In this document: positions 51,338-59,925 of the stretch, piece by piece
How the letters are laid out: each line of letters begins with the position of its first letter
Numbering within the stretch: position 1 is the first letter of the stretch
NCBI RefSeq assembly: GCF_025517535.1
Contig: NZ_JAOPKC010000001.1
Location: forward strand, 1 to 64,000
Length of the DNA stretch: 64,000 nt
Direction of reading: 5' to 3'
DNA from: Halapricum hydrolyticum
GTDB lineage: Archaea > Halobacteriota > Halobacteria > Halobacteriales > Haloarculaceae
Program-made: the position numbers and the translations under genes
The notes under the pieces: model-generated
Seen by the model: only the letters and a program-made list of their open reading frames with translations
Database searches by the model: none
Told to the model about the DNA's origin: nothing

Positions 51338-52618
51338 GTGAAGCGCACCATTGTCGTGAAGCGCACCAACACGTTCGCCGTGCGCGCGCTCACAGACAAC
51401 GATGAGCAGGTGCTACGGGACCTGTTGGACGCTTCCGCTGCTCTCTGGAACGAAGTGATCGGGAAGAACACAGAAGCGTGGGAGTCGTTCTTCACGCTCA
51501 AAGACCAGTATCACGACGAGTCGAACACGTCGGTCACGGAACATCCAGAACCACCGGGGTTCCGTGGTCTTGGAAATCGGAGATTTCCAATGGTCGGCGA
51601 ATCGTAGATTCGCCTCGACAACGAAGACGACGGACGTGTTCTCAAAGGCGTCATACGAAAGGACGCATACAGCGTCGAATGGGGCGACCGCTCCCGGATT
51701 GAGATTGTCGTCGGAAAAGAACTCCGGGGTAGGCACGACAGCCCAAAGAGCCGTCTCCGACTGGAAATTGTTGGCAACCCGAACTGGCCCGACTACGAGG
51801 ACCAGAGTCGGTTGGAACTGTGGTACGACGAGACTGATAGCACCTTCCGAGCTTCGCAACCCGTGACTGTTACATATGCACGGGACACTCCACTGGCCGA
51901 CGAGACGGCCGCTCTGGACATTGGTGCGAACAATCTCGTCGCCTGTACCACCACGACTGGCGAGCAATACCTGTACGAAGGCCGCGAGTTGTTCCAGCGA
52001 TTCCGGAACACAACGCGAGAAATCGCCCGGTTACAGTCGAAACTCGAAGACGGCAGGTACAGTAGCAAACGTATCCGGCGACTGTACCGCAAGCGAACCC
52101 GTCGTCGTGACCACGCACAAGAAGCACTGTACCGTGACCTGCTCGAACGACTGTACGCCGAGGGTGTCGATACGGTGTATATCGGTGGCTTGACCGACGT
52201 GCTGGAGACGCACTGGTCGGTCGAAACCAACGCGAAGACTCATAACTTCTGGGCGTTCAAGCAGTTCACTGAGCGGCTGGTCTGTACCGCCGAGGAATAC
52301 GGTATCTCGGTAAAGGTCCGGTCGGAAGCATGGACGAGTCAAGAGTGCCCACAGTGCGGTTCGACAGACCGAACGACGCGGCATCAGGACACGCTCACCT
52401 GTCCCTGTGGGTTTGAGGGCCACGCCGACCTCACAGCGTCAGAAACGTTCCTGAGACGGCACACTGAGAAGGCAGTCAGGCCGATGGCACGGCCCGTGCG
52501 GTTCGAGTGGGACGACCACGACTGGTCGGAGTCACCACGCTCTCATCGTCCCAAAGAACAGCGCACAGACCCGAGTACCGTTCACCACAGCGAGAATGTT
52601 GCCTCCGGGGAGTCGTAG
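51338..52618 (+). pseudogene. tnpB: TnpB (IS605 OrfB), interrupted by UAG and rearranged
   Basis: One frame runs from GTG 51338 to TAG 52618 (426 codons) with a single internal TAG at 51605-51607. Intact segments are FAVRALTDNDEQVLRDLLDA at the start, RuvC-I ALDIGANNLVACT, the zinc finger CPQCGS/CPCG, and RuvC-III GHADLTASE. The second acidic position, usually Glu, reads IGGLTDVL. About 30 residues normally found after WNEV seem missing. The internal stop lies in an inserted pair of palindromes (51570-51614). TnpB is the RNA-guided nuclease of these elements; this copy looks dead or shortened to its C-terminal part (51812-52618). Confidence 0.85.
51570..51614. repeat. Two tandem short palindromes inserted in tnpB
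   Basis: TTGGAAATC/GATTTCCAA (9-bp stem, loop GGA, 51570-51590) and GGCGAATC/GATTCGCC (8-bp stem, loop GTA, 51596-51614) sit five bases apart. Sequence on both sides reads on as normal TnpB protein in the same frame. The UAG falls in the second loop. Confidence 0.85.
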
Positions 52619-52709
52619 GCCGGCTGGGACTCCCACGGAGGAAACCGCGCCGTCGTCGGGCTTCGCCCGACTGCTTGAGGGACGTAGTCCCTCTCTGTTC
52701 ACGGCGCGG
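52602..52709 (+). ncRNA. Candidate omegaRNA/sotRNA structure at the tnpB 3' end
   Basis: Hairpin A pairs CCTCCG and GGGAGTC (52602-52614) with GACTCCC and CGGAGG (52628-52641), and its loop holds the tnpB stop codon. An outer 9-bp stem CCGCGCCGT/ACGGCGCGG (52645-52653/52701-52709) then encloses two 7-bp hairpins, GTCGGGC/GCCCGAC and GAGGGAC/GTCCCTC, forming a three-way junction. TnpB guide RNAs come from exactly this part of the element, and haloarchaeal sense-overlapping transcripts map there. Confidence 0.55.
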
Positions 52710-52715
52710 AGGATG

Positions 52716-54380
52716 TCATAGCTGTTTGCTCACGTATGGGCCGTCCTGGACGTACCCGAGCTTTTCTCGATAGTATTCGCGCGCACCGATCCCGCTGATG
52801 ACGCTCAGCTTCTCGAAGCCGGCCTCGCGAGCGCGTCGTTCGGCCTCACCTAGCAGCTTCCGGCCGTAGCCCTGGTGTTGCCAGTCGGGCACGTCGCCCG
52901 TCGCGCCCCGGTCGCCGACGCCGACGGTGTTTCCGTAGACGTGCAGCTCTCGAACGAGTGCGGCGTCCTGCAACTCCTCGCGTGTCGGCTCGTTCGGGAA
53001 CCGGAGCCGACAGAAGCCCACCAGGAGATCGCGGTCGCGGTCCTCGTAGCTGATGAAATGTTCCGTCCCGCCCCCGGCCTCATACGTGAGGGTGTCGAGG
53101 GTCACGTCTTCGGGATCTTCGTCGTTCATCCCGACCTCACGACACCGGATGCAATCACAGGACGTCCCCTTCTCGTCCATCCGCTGGCGCGCGAGCTGGC
53201 GGAGATTGGACTTCTGGACGCCCGCCTCGATGAAGTCTGCGGGAATGTCTCGCTGGACGCGCTGCAGGCGCGTGTACTTCGGAATGAGGTCCTTGATCTC
53301 CGCGACCAGTTCCGCGGCCTCCTCGCTGGAGAGAGGCTCGTAGTCGTCGCGGTGCCACATGTCGTAGGTCGCGGTCCCCTCGACGATCAGTGTGGGGTAG
53401 ATCTTGAGATAATCCGGCCGCCAATCGCTGTGTTCGAAGATGCGCCTGAAGTCTTCGATGGCCATCTCCTTGCTCATCCCGGGCTGGCCAGGCATCATGT
53501 GATAGCCGACCTTGAAGCCAGCGTCCCGGAGCCGTCGGGTCGCGTCGATGCTGGCCTGGATTCCGTGGCCGCGGTGCATCTCGCGGTTGATCCGCTCGTA
53601 GGTCGTCTGGACGCCGACCTCGACTTTGGTTCCGCCCAGTCGCAGCATCCGATCGATCTGCTCGGGCCCACACCAGTCGGGCTTGGTCTCGAAGGTCGTC
53701 CCGATATTGCGGATGTTTCCGGTCTCGTTTTCCTCGATCACGTCTTCGAGATACGTGAACTCGTACTCATCGGGATCCTGGGCGAAACTGACCCCCTCGG
53801 CGGGTTCCGGCTCCGCCTCGGGGTCGAAGTCGTTCATCGCCTCTAAGGCGCGCTTGACGAACCACTCCTGGTAGTCGTGGCTGCGTGCGGTCATCGTCCC
53901 GCCCATCAGGATCAATTCGACCTTGTCGACGGTATGTCCGATCTCGCGCAACTGATTGAGTCGCAACGTCACCTGGCCGTAGGGGTCGTAGTCGTTTTGC
54001 TTGCCCCGTGCGGCGGCGGGTTCGTTGCCGGTGTAACTCTGGGCGCTGGAGAACTCCGAATCCGGCCCGCCCGGACAGTAGAGACACTTGCCGTGCGGAC
54101 AGCGCTCGGGTGAGGTCATGATCGCAACCGGCGCGACTCCCGAGGCGGTTCGGACGGGCTTGCGCCGCAGGACTGACTCTAGTTCCTTGCGTTGCCCGTC
54201 CGGTGCGCGATCGAGGAGTTCGGAGTTTTTCGGGACCTTGTGAGAGCCGTGCTTCGAGCAAACCTCGCGTTTCGCTTGCTCGACGCCGTCCCGCTGGAGG
54301 TCGTCCTCGAGGATCCGGTCGATCAACTCCGCGCAGGCCTGCTCGAAGGCGTCCTCTGACTCCTGGCTGTCGGTGCTCAT
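52716..54380 (-). CDS. elp3: Elp3: tRNA U34 carboxymethyl-type radical SAM acetyltransferase
   Basis: This 554-residue archaeal Elp3 modifies wobble uridine in tRNA using acetyl-CoA and SAM chemistry. The N-terminal radical SAM domain has C94-x4-C99-x2-C102 (CPHGKCLYC). The GNAT domain fills the last 150 residues (GYGRKLLGEAERRA). A zinc-binding Cys set lies between them (CDCIRC). The IS element ends at its stop codon and does not break the gene. Confidence 0.95.
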   Translation of the reverse strand: MSTDSQESEDAFEQACAELIDRILEDDLQRDGVEQAKREVCSKHGSHKVPKNSELLDRAPDGQRKELESVLRRKPVRTASGVAPVAIMTSPERCPHGKCLYCPGGPDSEFSSAQSYTGNEPAAARGKQNDYDPYGQVTLRLNQLREIGHTVDKVELILMGGTMTARSHDYQEWFVKRALEAMNDFDPEAEPEPAEGVSFAQDPDEYEFTYLEDVIEENETGNIRNIGTTFETKPDWCGPEQIDRMLRLGGTKVEVGVQTTYERINREMHRGHGIQASIDATRRLRDAGFKVGYHMMPGQPGMSKEMAIEDFRRIFEHSDWRPDYLKIYPTLIVEGTATYDMWHRDDYEPLSSEEAAELVAEIKDLIPKYTRLQRVQRDIPADFIEAGVQKSNLRQLARQRMDEKGTSCDCIRCREVGMNDEDPEDVTLDTLTYEAGGGTEHFISYEDRDRDLLVGFCRLRFPNEPTREELQDAALVRELHVYGNTVGVGDRGATGDVPDWQHQGYGRKLLGEAERRAREAGFEKLSVISGIGAREYYREKLGYVQDGPYVSKQL

Positions 54381-54505
54381 GGCCCCAAGACTGTCTGTAA
54401 CTCGTGGAGTCGGCAGAATAAGGGTGTCGCTCCGGGCAGCCCGGGAATTGCTGCTGCCCGCCGGGCGCTGGTCGTCGTCGGCTGTCGTTCAGATCGCCTG
54501 ACGCG

Positions 54506-57500
54506 TCAATCCGTGATCCAGTTACAGCTGTCCTCGTCCGGTTCCGGTCCAGTTTCCGGATACGGGCCGGCACAGCCGTATCGCTTCCCCCATGGATCAC
54601 CGATCCCCGGCTTTCCCGTGGCGGCTTTCGTGTAGCTGGGCACGATGACGGCGACTACCGTGTCGCTCCTGAAGTCGATCGGGGTGACCGATCCGGCAGT
54701 CATCGCACCGTCGGCCAGTTCGACGGCGACCTCCCGGTCGTCGCGAATGTACCGGACCGGTTCCGATGTCGACGGATCACTAACGTCTGCTCTGAGTTCG
54801 AACCGGGCGTACTCGCCGTCGATCTGCAGGCCCCAGGTACTCAGCGTCGCATACCAGAACCCCGGCCACGGGACCAACGGGGCGCCCGACCGCGGCAGGA
54901 AGACGTTATCGTATTTGGTCACCATTGGGCCGTGTTCGACCCCGTCATCGAGATCGGTGAACCCGTCACCGGAGGCGCGCACCGCCGGTAGCTCGGTTCG
55001 ATTCACTGTCGCCGATTCGAGATACGCTGGCGATGCGTCGATCGTGAACTTCACGTCGTCGTATAGCGGCGATCCTTCGAAATCTGCATCTCCCGCCATG
55101 TCCACGTCACCCGCAATCACCCGCTGGGCGAACGAGACCACCTCTGCGATCTCACCGTCGGCCACGTCCAGGGGCGCCATCACCTCGTCTTGCGCCGTAT
55201 TTTTCGTATCTGTTGCCTTGTCGTCGAATCTCGACGTCCACTCGAAGACGTTGTCGAGATAGACCTTGGTGGCCTCCGCGCGGACCTTCGCCTTGGGATT
55301 CTCGTATGGCCCGCCCGGACCGTCCCCGTAGACCAGCCTCGATTTCATATCACTGATATTCTCTCGAAGCCCATCGAGAATCGGTTCGCCGTCGACGAAC
55401 GTGGTCGGGCCGACCTCGACCGGTGGGATTTCGTCTTTCACCGTCGCTCGAACGTCGTCGACCTCATCTTCGATCCACGTTTCCAGCGTTTCGCGTTCCG
55501 CTTCTTCGAGCACGTCGGGTTCGAAGGTGTCTGTCCTACTGGTGACTGCTTCTCCCATCCTGTCTTCGGAAACGATCGACCCCGTATCGATCTTGTCGTC
55601 CAGTTTCGCTTCGAGTTCGTCCTCCGTGGACAGCTCGACGCCGAACACCTTACTCAGGGACCTTTGCGGGACGCGCTCGAAGTTCGGCACGTCCTCCGGG
55701 CCGGCCTCTCCGCCGCTCTCGTATACGTGCTCGGTCCCGAGATCGTCGACCTGCGTGCGCTGGCTGTGCTTGGCGTCGATGTCGACGTCGGACTCGAAGG
55801 TTACGTTACGCGTGGCCGTCGTTGTGGTGGTGTTGACACGAACGTTCTGCCCGTTTCCCTCCATACGCCGCCACTTTCGGACGTGCTTAAGCTCGTTTTC
55901 TATCGTAGCGGCCACGTTGCGCAGGTCTGACCACCTGTCTCCCTCGATGTTCGTATCGGGACCCCGCTCGGTCGTGACTTCCACATCGTCCGCATCGACG
56001 ACCTCGTAGCGCCGCTCGCTTTCGACCTCCGTCCAGTTGTCCCCGGGCGGTTCCGGTGCCCAGGGTCGTGGCCCGTCTCTGCTTACGTCTTCGGAGACGT
56101 CGACCTCGACATCGTAGACGTGGCCGATCACCTCGTCAAATCTCGTGTCAGGGTCAAGTTCCATCCCGCTCAGCAGGTCTTCACTGTCTTCGCCGGATCC
56201 ATCGACGTTGTCTTTGACGTCGCTCCACGCGTCGTCGCCTTCAGGATCGGTCTCGCCAGGCGGCCAGTCCACGCTGATATCATCGCGATTATTGAGATCA
56301 GTCAGCGACTCCGCTCGATCGCCGTAGCGTATCCCGTAGTAGGACGCATCGGCGAAGGGATTGACCTCGATCTCGACCGCTCCTCCGACGTTCCCGGCCT
56401 TGTCTTTGATGAACCCCTCGGTCATCTTCCGGATACTCGGTGGATCACCGAGTCCGCCCTCGGAGTTACCCATCATGTACCGTGTCGCCCGACAGAGCGT
56501 GTCTTCGTTTACTTGTATTCTTCCGTCATCGGACGACGCATCGGTTGCGTTTTCGAGTGCGGCCTCGCTGACGTCCCCAACATCGGATACGTCACTCGTG
56601 GTTGTGCCGTTTTTCGATACGGCATCGTACACCTTGTAGCCGGTCGATAGCGCGAAACACGTCATTCGCTCGCGCCTGATTCGATCGACGGCGGGATCCG
56701 CCGTTCCGAACGTCGCTTGCTGCACGTCGAACGCGGCGAGGTTGGCGAGGATCTCGGTCGATCGGTCGTCGTGGATCGGTTCGAAAGCGCGGTCCCATTT
56801 CTTCGGCCCGAACCGATCGAAATACGTCTTCGCCCAGGAGACGGGATACTGTCGGACCGCGAACTTCCTGCCGAAGCCGTAGTACAGCCGGTCGCCGTCG
56901 AAACCTGGCTCGAAGAAGCCGACGTTGAGTCGCCGCTCGTACTCCTGGGTTTTCTCGTGCATCTCGAAGACTGTCGTGGGGACGGTCAACTCGAACGTCC
57001 GCTGTGCTGTCTCGCGTCCGGCGTCGCTTTCGACTGTGAGAGTGACGTTTTCGATCGTCACGGCGACGACGCCGGTTTCGAGATCGCTGTCGTAATAGCC
57101 CGCGCTCATTTCGACGCGGTCGAGCGCTGCCTCAATACTGTCTGCGCCGCCTTCGACCGGCGGGAGCGACGCGCTCGCGGTCACGCCGTTGCCGACCGCT
57201 TGATCAGTTCGTGCGAGTTTCTCTCTGGCAGCCAGGTAGATCCGGAGCCTGACGTAATTCCTGAACGTATCGTCGGCACTGCCTCCCTTAATAGCATTTC
57301 CCAGGGCTGTATCAGCCGTCTCGGTCACTGGAGCGGCTGCTGCGTCCCTGAGCCCCGTCGTGGCCGCCTCTCGGAGGGTCACGTGCGTCGTCGTCTCTAT
57401 CCGATCGAACGCCGTCGCGACGTCAGTGTCGGCTCTGGGATCCGTTCTGGTCTGGAGGGACACGACGGCGATGGAACTCGTTGCAAGCAGGACGACGCCG

Positions 57501-57571
57501 ATCAGTGCGAACGGAATCCGGCCGCGATCGCTCTCTGCGATCGTGACTGTCGACGGTCGCTCGTTCGTCAT
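54506..57571 (-). CDS. Large secreted/pilin-associated protein, DUF7286-like
   Basis: This 1021-residue protein has one N-terminal membrane helix (RGRIPFALIGVVLLATSSIAVVS) and a very acidic, mostly hydrophilic exterior region. It ends in a short cysteine-bearing tail. The N-terminal form is like pilin-like or Tad-type pseudopilin anchors. I recall it as haloarchaeal DUF7286. The start ATG 57571 overlaps the stop of the upstream gene as ATGA, so the two are translated together. Confidence 0.75.
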   Translation of the reverse strand: MTNERPSTVTIAESDRGRIPFALIGVVLLATSSIAVVSLQTRTDPRADTDVATAFDRIETTTHVTLREAATTGLRDAAAAPVTETADTALGNAIKGGSADDTFRNYVRLRIYLAAREKLARTDQAVGNGVTASASLPPVEGGADSIEAALDRVEMSAGYYDSDLETGVVAVTIENVTLTVESDAGRETAQRTFELTVPTTVFEMHEKTQEYERRLNVGFFEPGFDGDRLYYGFGRKFAVRQYPVSWAKTYFDRFGPKKWDRAFEPIHDDRSTEILANLAAFDVQQATFGTADPAVDRIRRERMTCFALSTGYKVYDAVSKNGTTTSDVSDVGDVSEAALENATDASSDDGRIQVNEDTLCRATRYMMGNSEGGLGDPPSIRKMTEGFIKDKAGNVGGAVEIEVNPFADASYYGIRYGDRAESLTDLNNRDDISVDWPPGETDPEGDDAWSDVKDNVDGSGEDSEDLLSGMELDPDTRFDEVIGHVYDVEVDVSEDVSRDGPRPWAPEPPGDNWTEVESERRYEVVDADDVEVTTERGPDTNIEGDRWSDLRNVAATIENELKHVRKWRRMEGNGQNVRVNTTTTTATRNVTFESDVDIDAKHSQRTQVDDLGTEHVYESGGEAGPEDVPNFERVPQRSLSKVFGVELSTEDELEAKLDDKIDTGSIVSEDRMGEAVTSRTDTFEPDVLEEAERETLETWIEDEVDDVRATVKDEIPPVEVGPTTFVDGEPILDGLRENISDMKSRLVYGDGPGGPYENPKAKVRAEATKVYLDNVFEWTSRFDDKATDTKNTAQDEVMAPLDVADGEIAEVVSFAQRVIAGDVDMAGDADFEGSPLYDDVKFTIDASPAYLESATVNRTELPAVRASGDGFTDLDDGVEHGPMVTKYDNVFLPRSGAPLVPWPGFWYATLSTWGLQIDGEYARFELRADVSDPSTSEPVRYIRDDREVAVELADGAMTAGSVTPIDFRSDTVVAVIVPSYTKAATGKPGIGDPWGKRYGCAGPYPETGPEPDEDSCNWITD

Positions 57572-58593
57572 GCGCGCCACACCCGAACTGTGATGACTAT
57601 CTCTTCGATCGACGAAGATTCGTCGAAGGATTTCATTTCTTCATGGGAAATCGTTTCTTTGAGATCGTCCTCGATGACACCTCTCAGTCCGTCAGCCTCG
57701 CCCGCAGCCGACGGACCCAGCCCGTCAGTCCCGCGAGCGAGATACGCGTTCGCTTTCGTCGCGTTGGCTCCGCTTCGACCCAGCACGTTCTCGTCCGTCG
57801 CGGGATCAAAGTGGTAATACTCGTCCCCCCAGTCGGAGTCCGCCTCAGTCTCCGCCAGTATGGATTCGATTCGGAGGTATCTGTAGACGGCCAGATCTCT
57901 CCTGAACCACTGTCCTTCGAGTGCGACCTGCGTCTCGCCGGCCGGGAGATAGCGTTCGACGATCGTTTCGGCGAGGACACCCGCGGCTCGTTCGTACTTC
58001 TGATCGCTGCGCCCCGTACCGTATCCATCCTCGTATGCGTCTTCGACGTCTTCGCTGACTGGCTGCACCCCGCTCGGAACGCGCAGCGTCGCGAGTTGTA
58101 CGTCTGCGTCTCCCGGGGGCGGGGACCCGTACGTCCCCGTGGCCGCGATAGACGCACCGTCGTACGGCTGCCACCGGCCAGTGACGTACGCGTCGTATCC
58201 CAGCCCCGTCAGTGCTTCCATGAGAGATCCTTCGACAGCGTCGGCGTAGATCTCCCCCTCTCTGGTCAACTGCCGCCCCTCGATCGTGACGTTGAGCATC
58301 GTACTGCTCGCGACCAGGTCGGCGACCGATCCGTACCGCTGGCGCTGGAAGACGCTGTTACTGTACGCATCGTCTTCGAAGTCAACGTCGTCGATGTCGT
58401 CGACGACGGGTCTCAGCGAGTAGCTCACGTTCGCAGTCGAGATGGATACCGTTTCGGAAACGTGATCGGACGCTTCCAGATCCATCCCGGGCTGGTCGGC
58501 CGCGAGCGAGGTCGCGACGACGAGGATACTCGCGGAGATGAGCAACAACGCGAGCGTCGCATCCACGACTGTCGAGATACCGCGCTGGCTCAT
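57568..58593 (-). CDS. Pilin-like secreted protein, DUF7284-like
   Basis: This 341-residue protein has an N-terminal helix (RGISTVVDATLALLLISASILVVA) resembling archaeal class III/pilin-like signal segments, then an acidic extracellular domain. I recall it as haloarchaeal DUF7284, often beside DUF7286 and pilus ATPase/PilC genes. No pilus ATPase lies in this window. The start follows a short ORF by ATGA overlap. Confidence 0.72.
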   Translation of the reverse strand: MSQRGISTVVDATLALLLISASILVVATSLAADQPGMDLEASDHVSETVSISTANVSYSLRPVVDDIDDVDFEDDAYSNSVFQRQRYGSVADLVASSTMLNVTIEGRQLTREGEIYADAVEGSLMEALTGLGYDAYVTGRWQPYDGASIAATGTYGSPPPGDADVQLATLRVPSGVQPVSEDVEDAYEDGYGTGRSDQKYERAAGVLAETIVERYLPAGETQVALEGQWFRRDLAVYRYLRIESILAETEADSDWGDEYYHFDPATDENVLGRSGANATKANAYLARGTDGLGPSAAGEADGLRGVIEDDLKETISHEEMKSFDESSSIEEIVITVRVWRA

Positions 58594-58643
58594 GGTGGCT
58601 GCTGTATCGATTCCCCGATCCGACCTGTTTCGACACGGTCCAT
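58590..58643 (-). CDS. Possible 17-codon leader ORF
   Basis: ATG 58643 starts MDRVETGRIGESIQQPP and stops at TGA 58590-58592, overlapping the next ATG as ATGA. A strong TATA-like TATTTAAAATC centred near 58669 is about 26 bases before this ATG, the leaderless distance, whereas it is about 76 bases from the DUF7284 start. It may allow the next gene to be translated by coupling. It may equally be a chance ORF in a leader. Confidence 0.35.
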   Translation of the reverse strand: MDRVETGRIGESIQQPP

Positions 58644-58836
58644 ACCGTGCCTCCTTCCGTGATGGTATTTAAAATCTGACTTCGGGGTTGCTCGAAACGC
58701 GAGCGTGCTGAACGACGGGTATCGTCTGCTCTCGGAAGGGTCCCCTCGAATCGCTGGATATCTCGCTTCTAGTACGTTTCAGTGATCCGGTCCAGTAGCG
58801 GCGAAGACGTCGCAACCGCGGGTGGAGAACAGACGC

Positions 58837-59676
58837 TTATCGGCCGCCCTTGGCGTGTTCAGGCGGACCGCGTCGACGGCCGTCGTCCTCAGCTTCGTCG
58901 TCTTCGTCGTCGGATGGACCAACGTCCTCAGGCGGACCCTGAGTCGTGTTCCCGGATGGTCCGGCATGCTCGGGTGGCCCCTGAGTCGTGTTTCCGGATG
59001 GACCGGCATGCTCGGGCGGGCCCTGAGTCGTGTTTCCGGATGGACCGGCATGCTCGGGCGGACCCTGGCCGGGGTTGAACGTCGTCACGAACGCTGAGAC
59101 GGTCTGTCCCATCGGACCGGAGACGTTCTCGCCCATGATCGTGTGCACGAATGAACTGACGTACAGCCCGAACGGCTCGCTGTCGTCGACAGTGACGTTA
59201 CTGTAATCTGCCGTTCCGTTGTCGACGGTGAGATTGAGGTCGATGTCGAACGGCCGGTCGGTCTCGTTCTCTTCGAAATCTTCTTCAGTCTCGTTTTCGT
59301 CGAGGTCGGTCTCGTTCTCCTCCTCAGTCTCGTTTTCTGCGATCGACTCGGCGATTAGATCGGCCGTCGCTGACGCCGAGTCGTTGTCTGCGTAGGCGGT
59401 GACCGTCACCGTCACGTTCTCCTCGGGAGCCGAAAGCTCGACGAGTCCCTCGTCGTCGGTGGTGTAGTTCCCGGCCTCGTCGTAGGTTACATTACCGTCG
59501 TCGACGGTGACGTTGGCCCCGGCGACGCTGGTGTTGTTCGCTGTCACTGTGACGGTGACGTCGTCACCGTCCTGGGTGACTGACACGTCCAGTCCGTCTG
59601 CGGCTGCTGCTGGCCCGATAACAGACAGGGCCACGACAGCGGCCACGGCGACTGTCAGAAGCTGTTTCGCGTGCAT
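58837..59676 (-). CDS. Secreted repeat-bearing protein
   Basis: This 279-residue protein has a Sec-type signal (LLTVAVAAVVALSVIGPAAA) and a beta-rich domain with many N-glycosylation sequons (VTVTANNTSVAGANVTVDD). An Asn-Glu-Thr/Glu-rich stretch follows, then three 14-residue repeats QGPPEHAGPSGNTT, a partial fourth, and a basic end (GRRRGPPEHAKGGR). No anchor helix is seen at the C terminus. ATG 59676 follows a TATA-like TTTATGT about 31 bases upstream. Confidence 0.75.
   Translation of the reverse strand: MHAKQLLTVAVAAVVALSVIGPAAAADGLDVSVTQDGDDVTVTVTANNTSVAGANVTVDDGNVTYDEAGNYTTDDEGLVELSAPEENVTVTVTAYADNDSASATADLIAESIAENETEEENETDLDENETEEDFEENETDRPFDIDLNLTVDNGTADYSNVTVDDSEPFGLYVSSFVHTIMGENVSGPMGQTVSAFVTTFNPGQGPPEHAGPSGNTTQGPPEHAGPSGNTTQGPPEHAGPSGNTTQGPPEDVGPSDDEDDEAEDDGRRRGPPEHAKGGR
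58928..59067. repeat. 42-bp tandem repeats in the secreted protein gene
   Basis: Three and a half nearly identical 42-base units encode the QGPPEHAGPSGNTT repeats. They differ by a few single bases, so the array is fairly recent. Confidence 0.85.
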
Positions 59677-59862
59677 CTCGTACGCCACTCCCCTCTGTAT
59701 CTACATAAACCCGGAATCCCGTTTACTCCGTTCAACCGAACCTCCTTTCTGATACGGCCCTCTCAAAACTGTTTTTATCGTTCAAAATTCTCTCTCGATG
59801 TTTATTTCGGCCACTCCAACAGCCGCCGTAGATGTCGTCACGTTTTTGTTCGTCGATAGGTC

Positions 59863-59878
59863 CTGACTAACTAGTCAG
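59863..59878. promoter_or_regulatory. TetR-type operator-like palindrome upstream of the MATE gene
   Basis: CTGACT and AGTCAG form perfect arms around AACT. This TGACTNNNNAGTCA form is typical of operators bound by TetR-family repressors. It lies 48-63 bases before the GTG start and probably overlaps the promoter. No TetR gene is present in this window. Confidence 0.5.
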
Positions 59879-59925
59879 TATGTTGGTCGCGAGTCGATGG
59901 TGTCGACGGTCAGGAGGTGACAGAC

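Larger units (their letters stand above)
51035..52715 (+). mobile_element. IS1341/IS605-type element with degenerate tnpB
   Basis: The element carries a tnpB with divergent small gene and structured ends. The left end (51049-51116) folds with CCCGCCCT/AGGGCGGG arms around TTCCGAC/GTCGGAA. The right end (52602-52709) holds a set of nested hairpins. No tnpA is present, so it cannot move by itself. Exact ends are estimates, since this family leaves no target duplication. The right end stops at the elp3 stop codon. Confidence 0.75.

Noticed and set aside
10036..51607. UAG recoding (for example pyrrolysine) as explanation for the three UAG-interrupted frames
   Set aside because: UAG is used as an ordinary terminator by several intact genes here (HD protein, pstB1, pstS1, zinc ribbon), and no pyl gene is seen.
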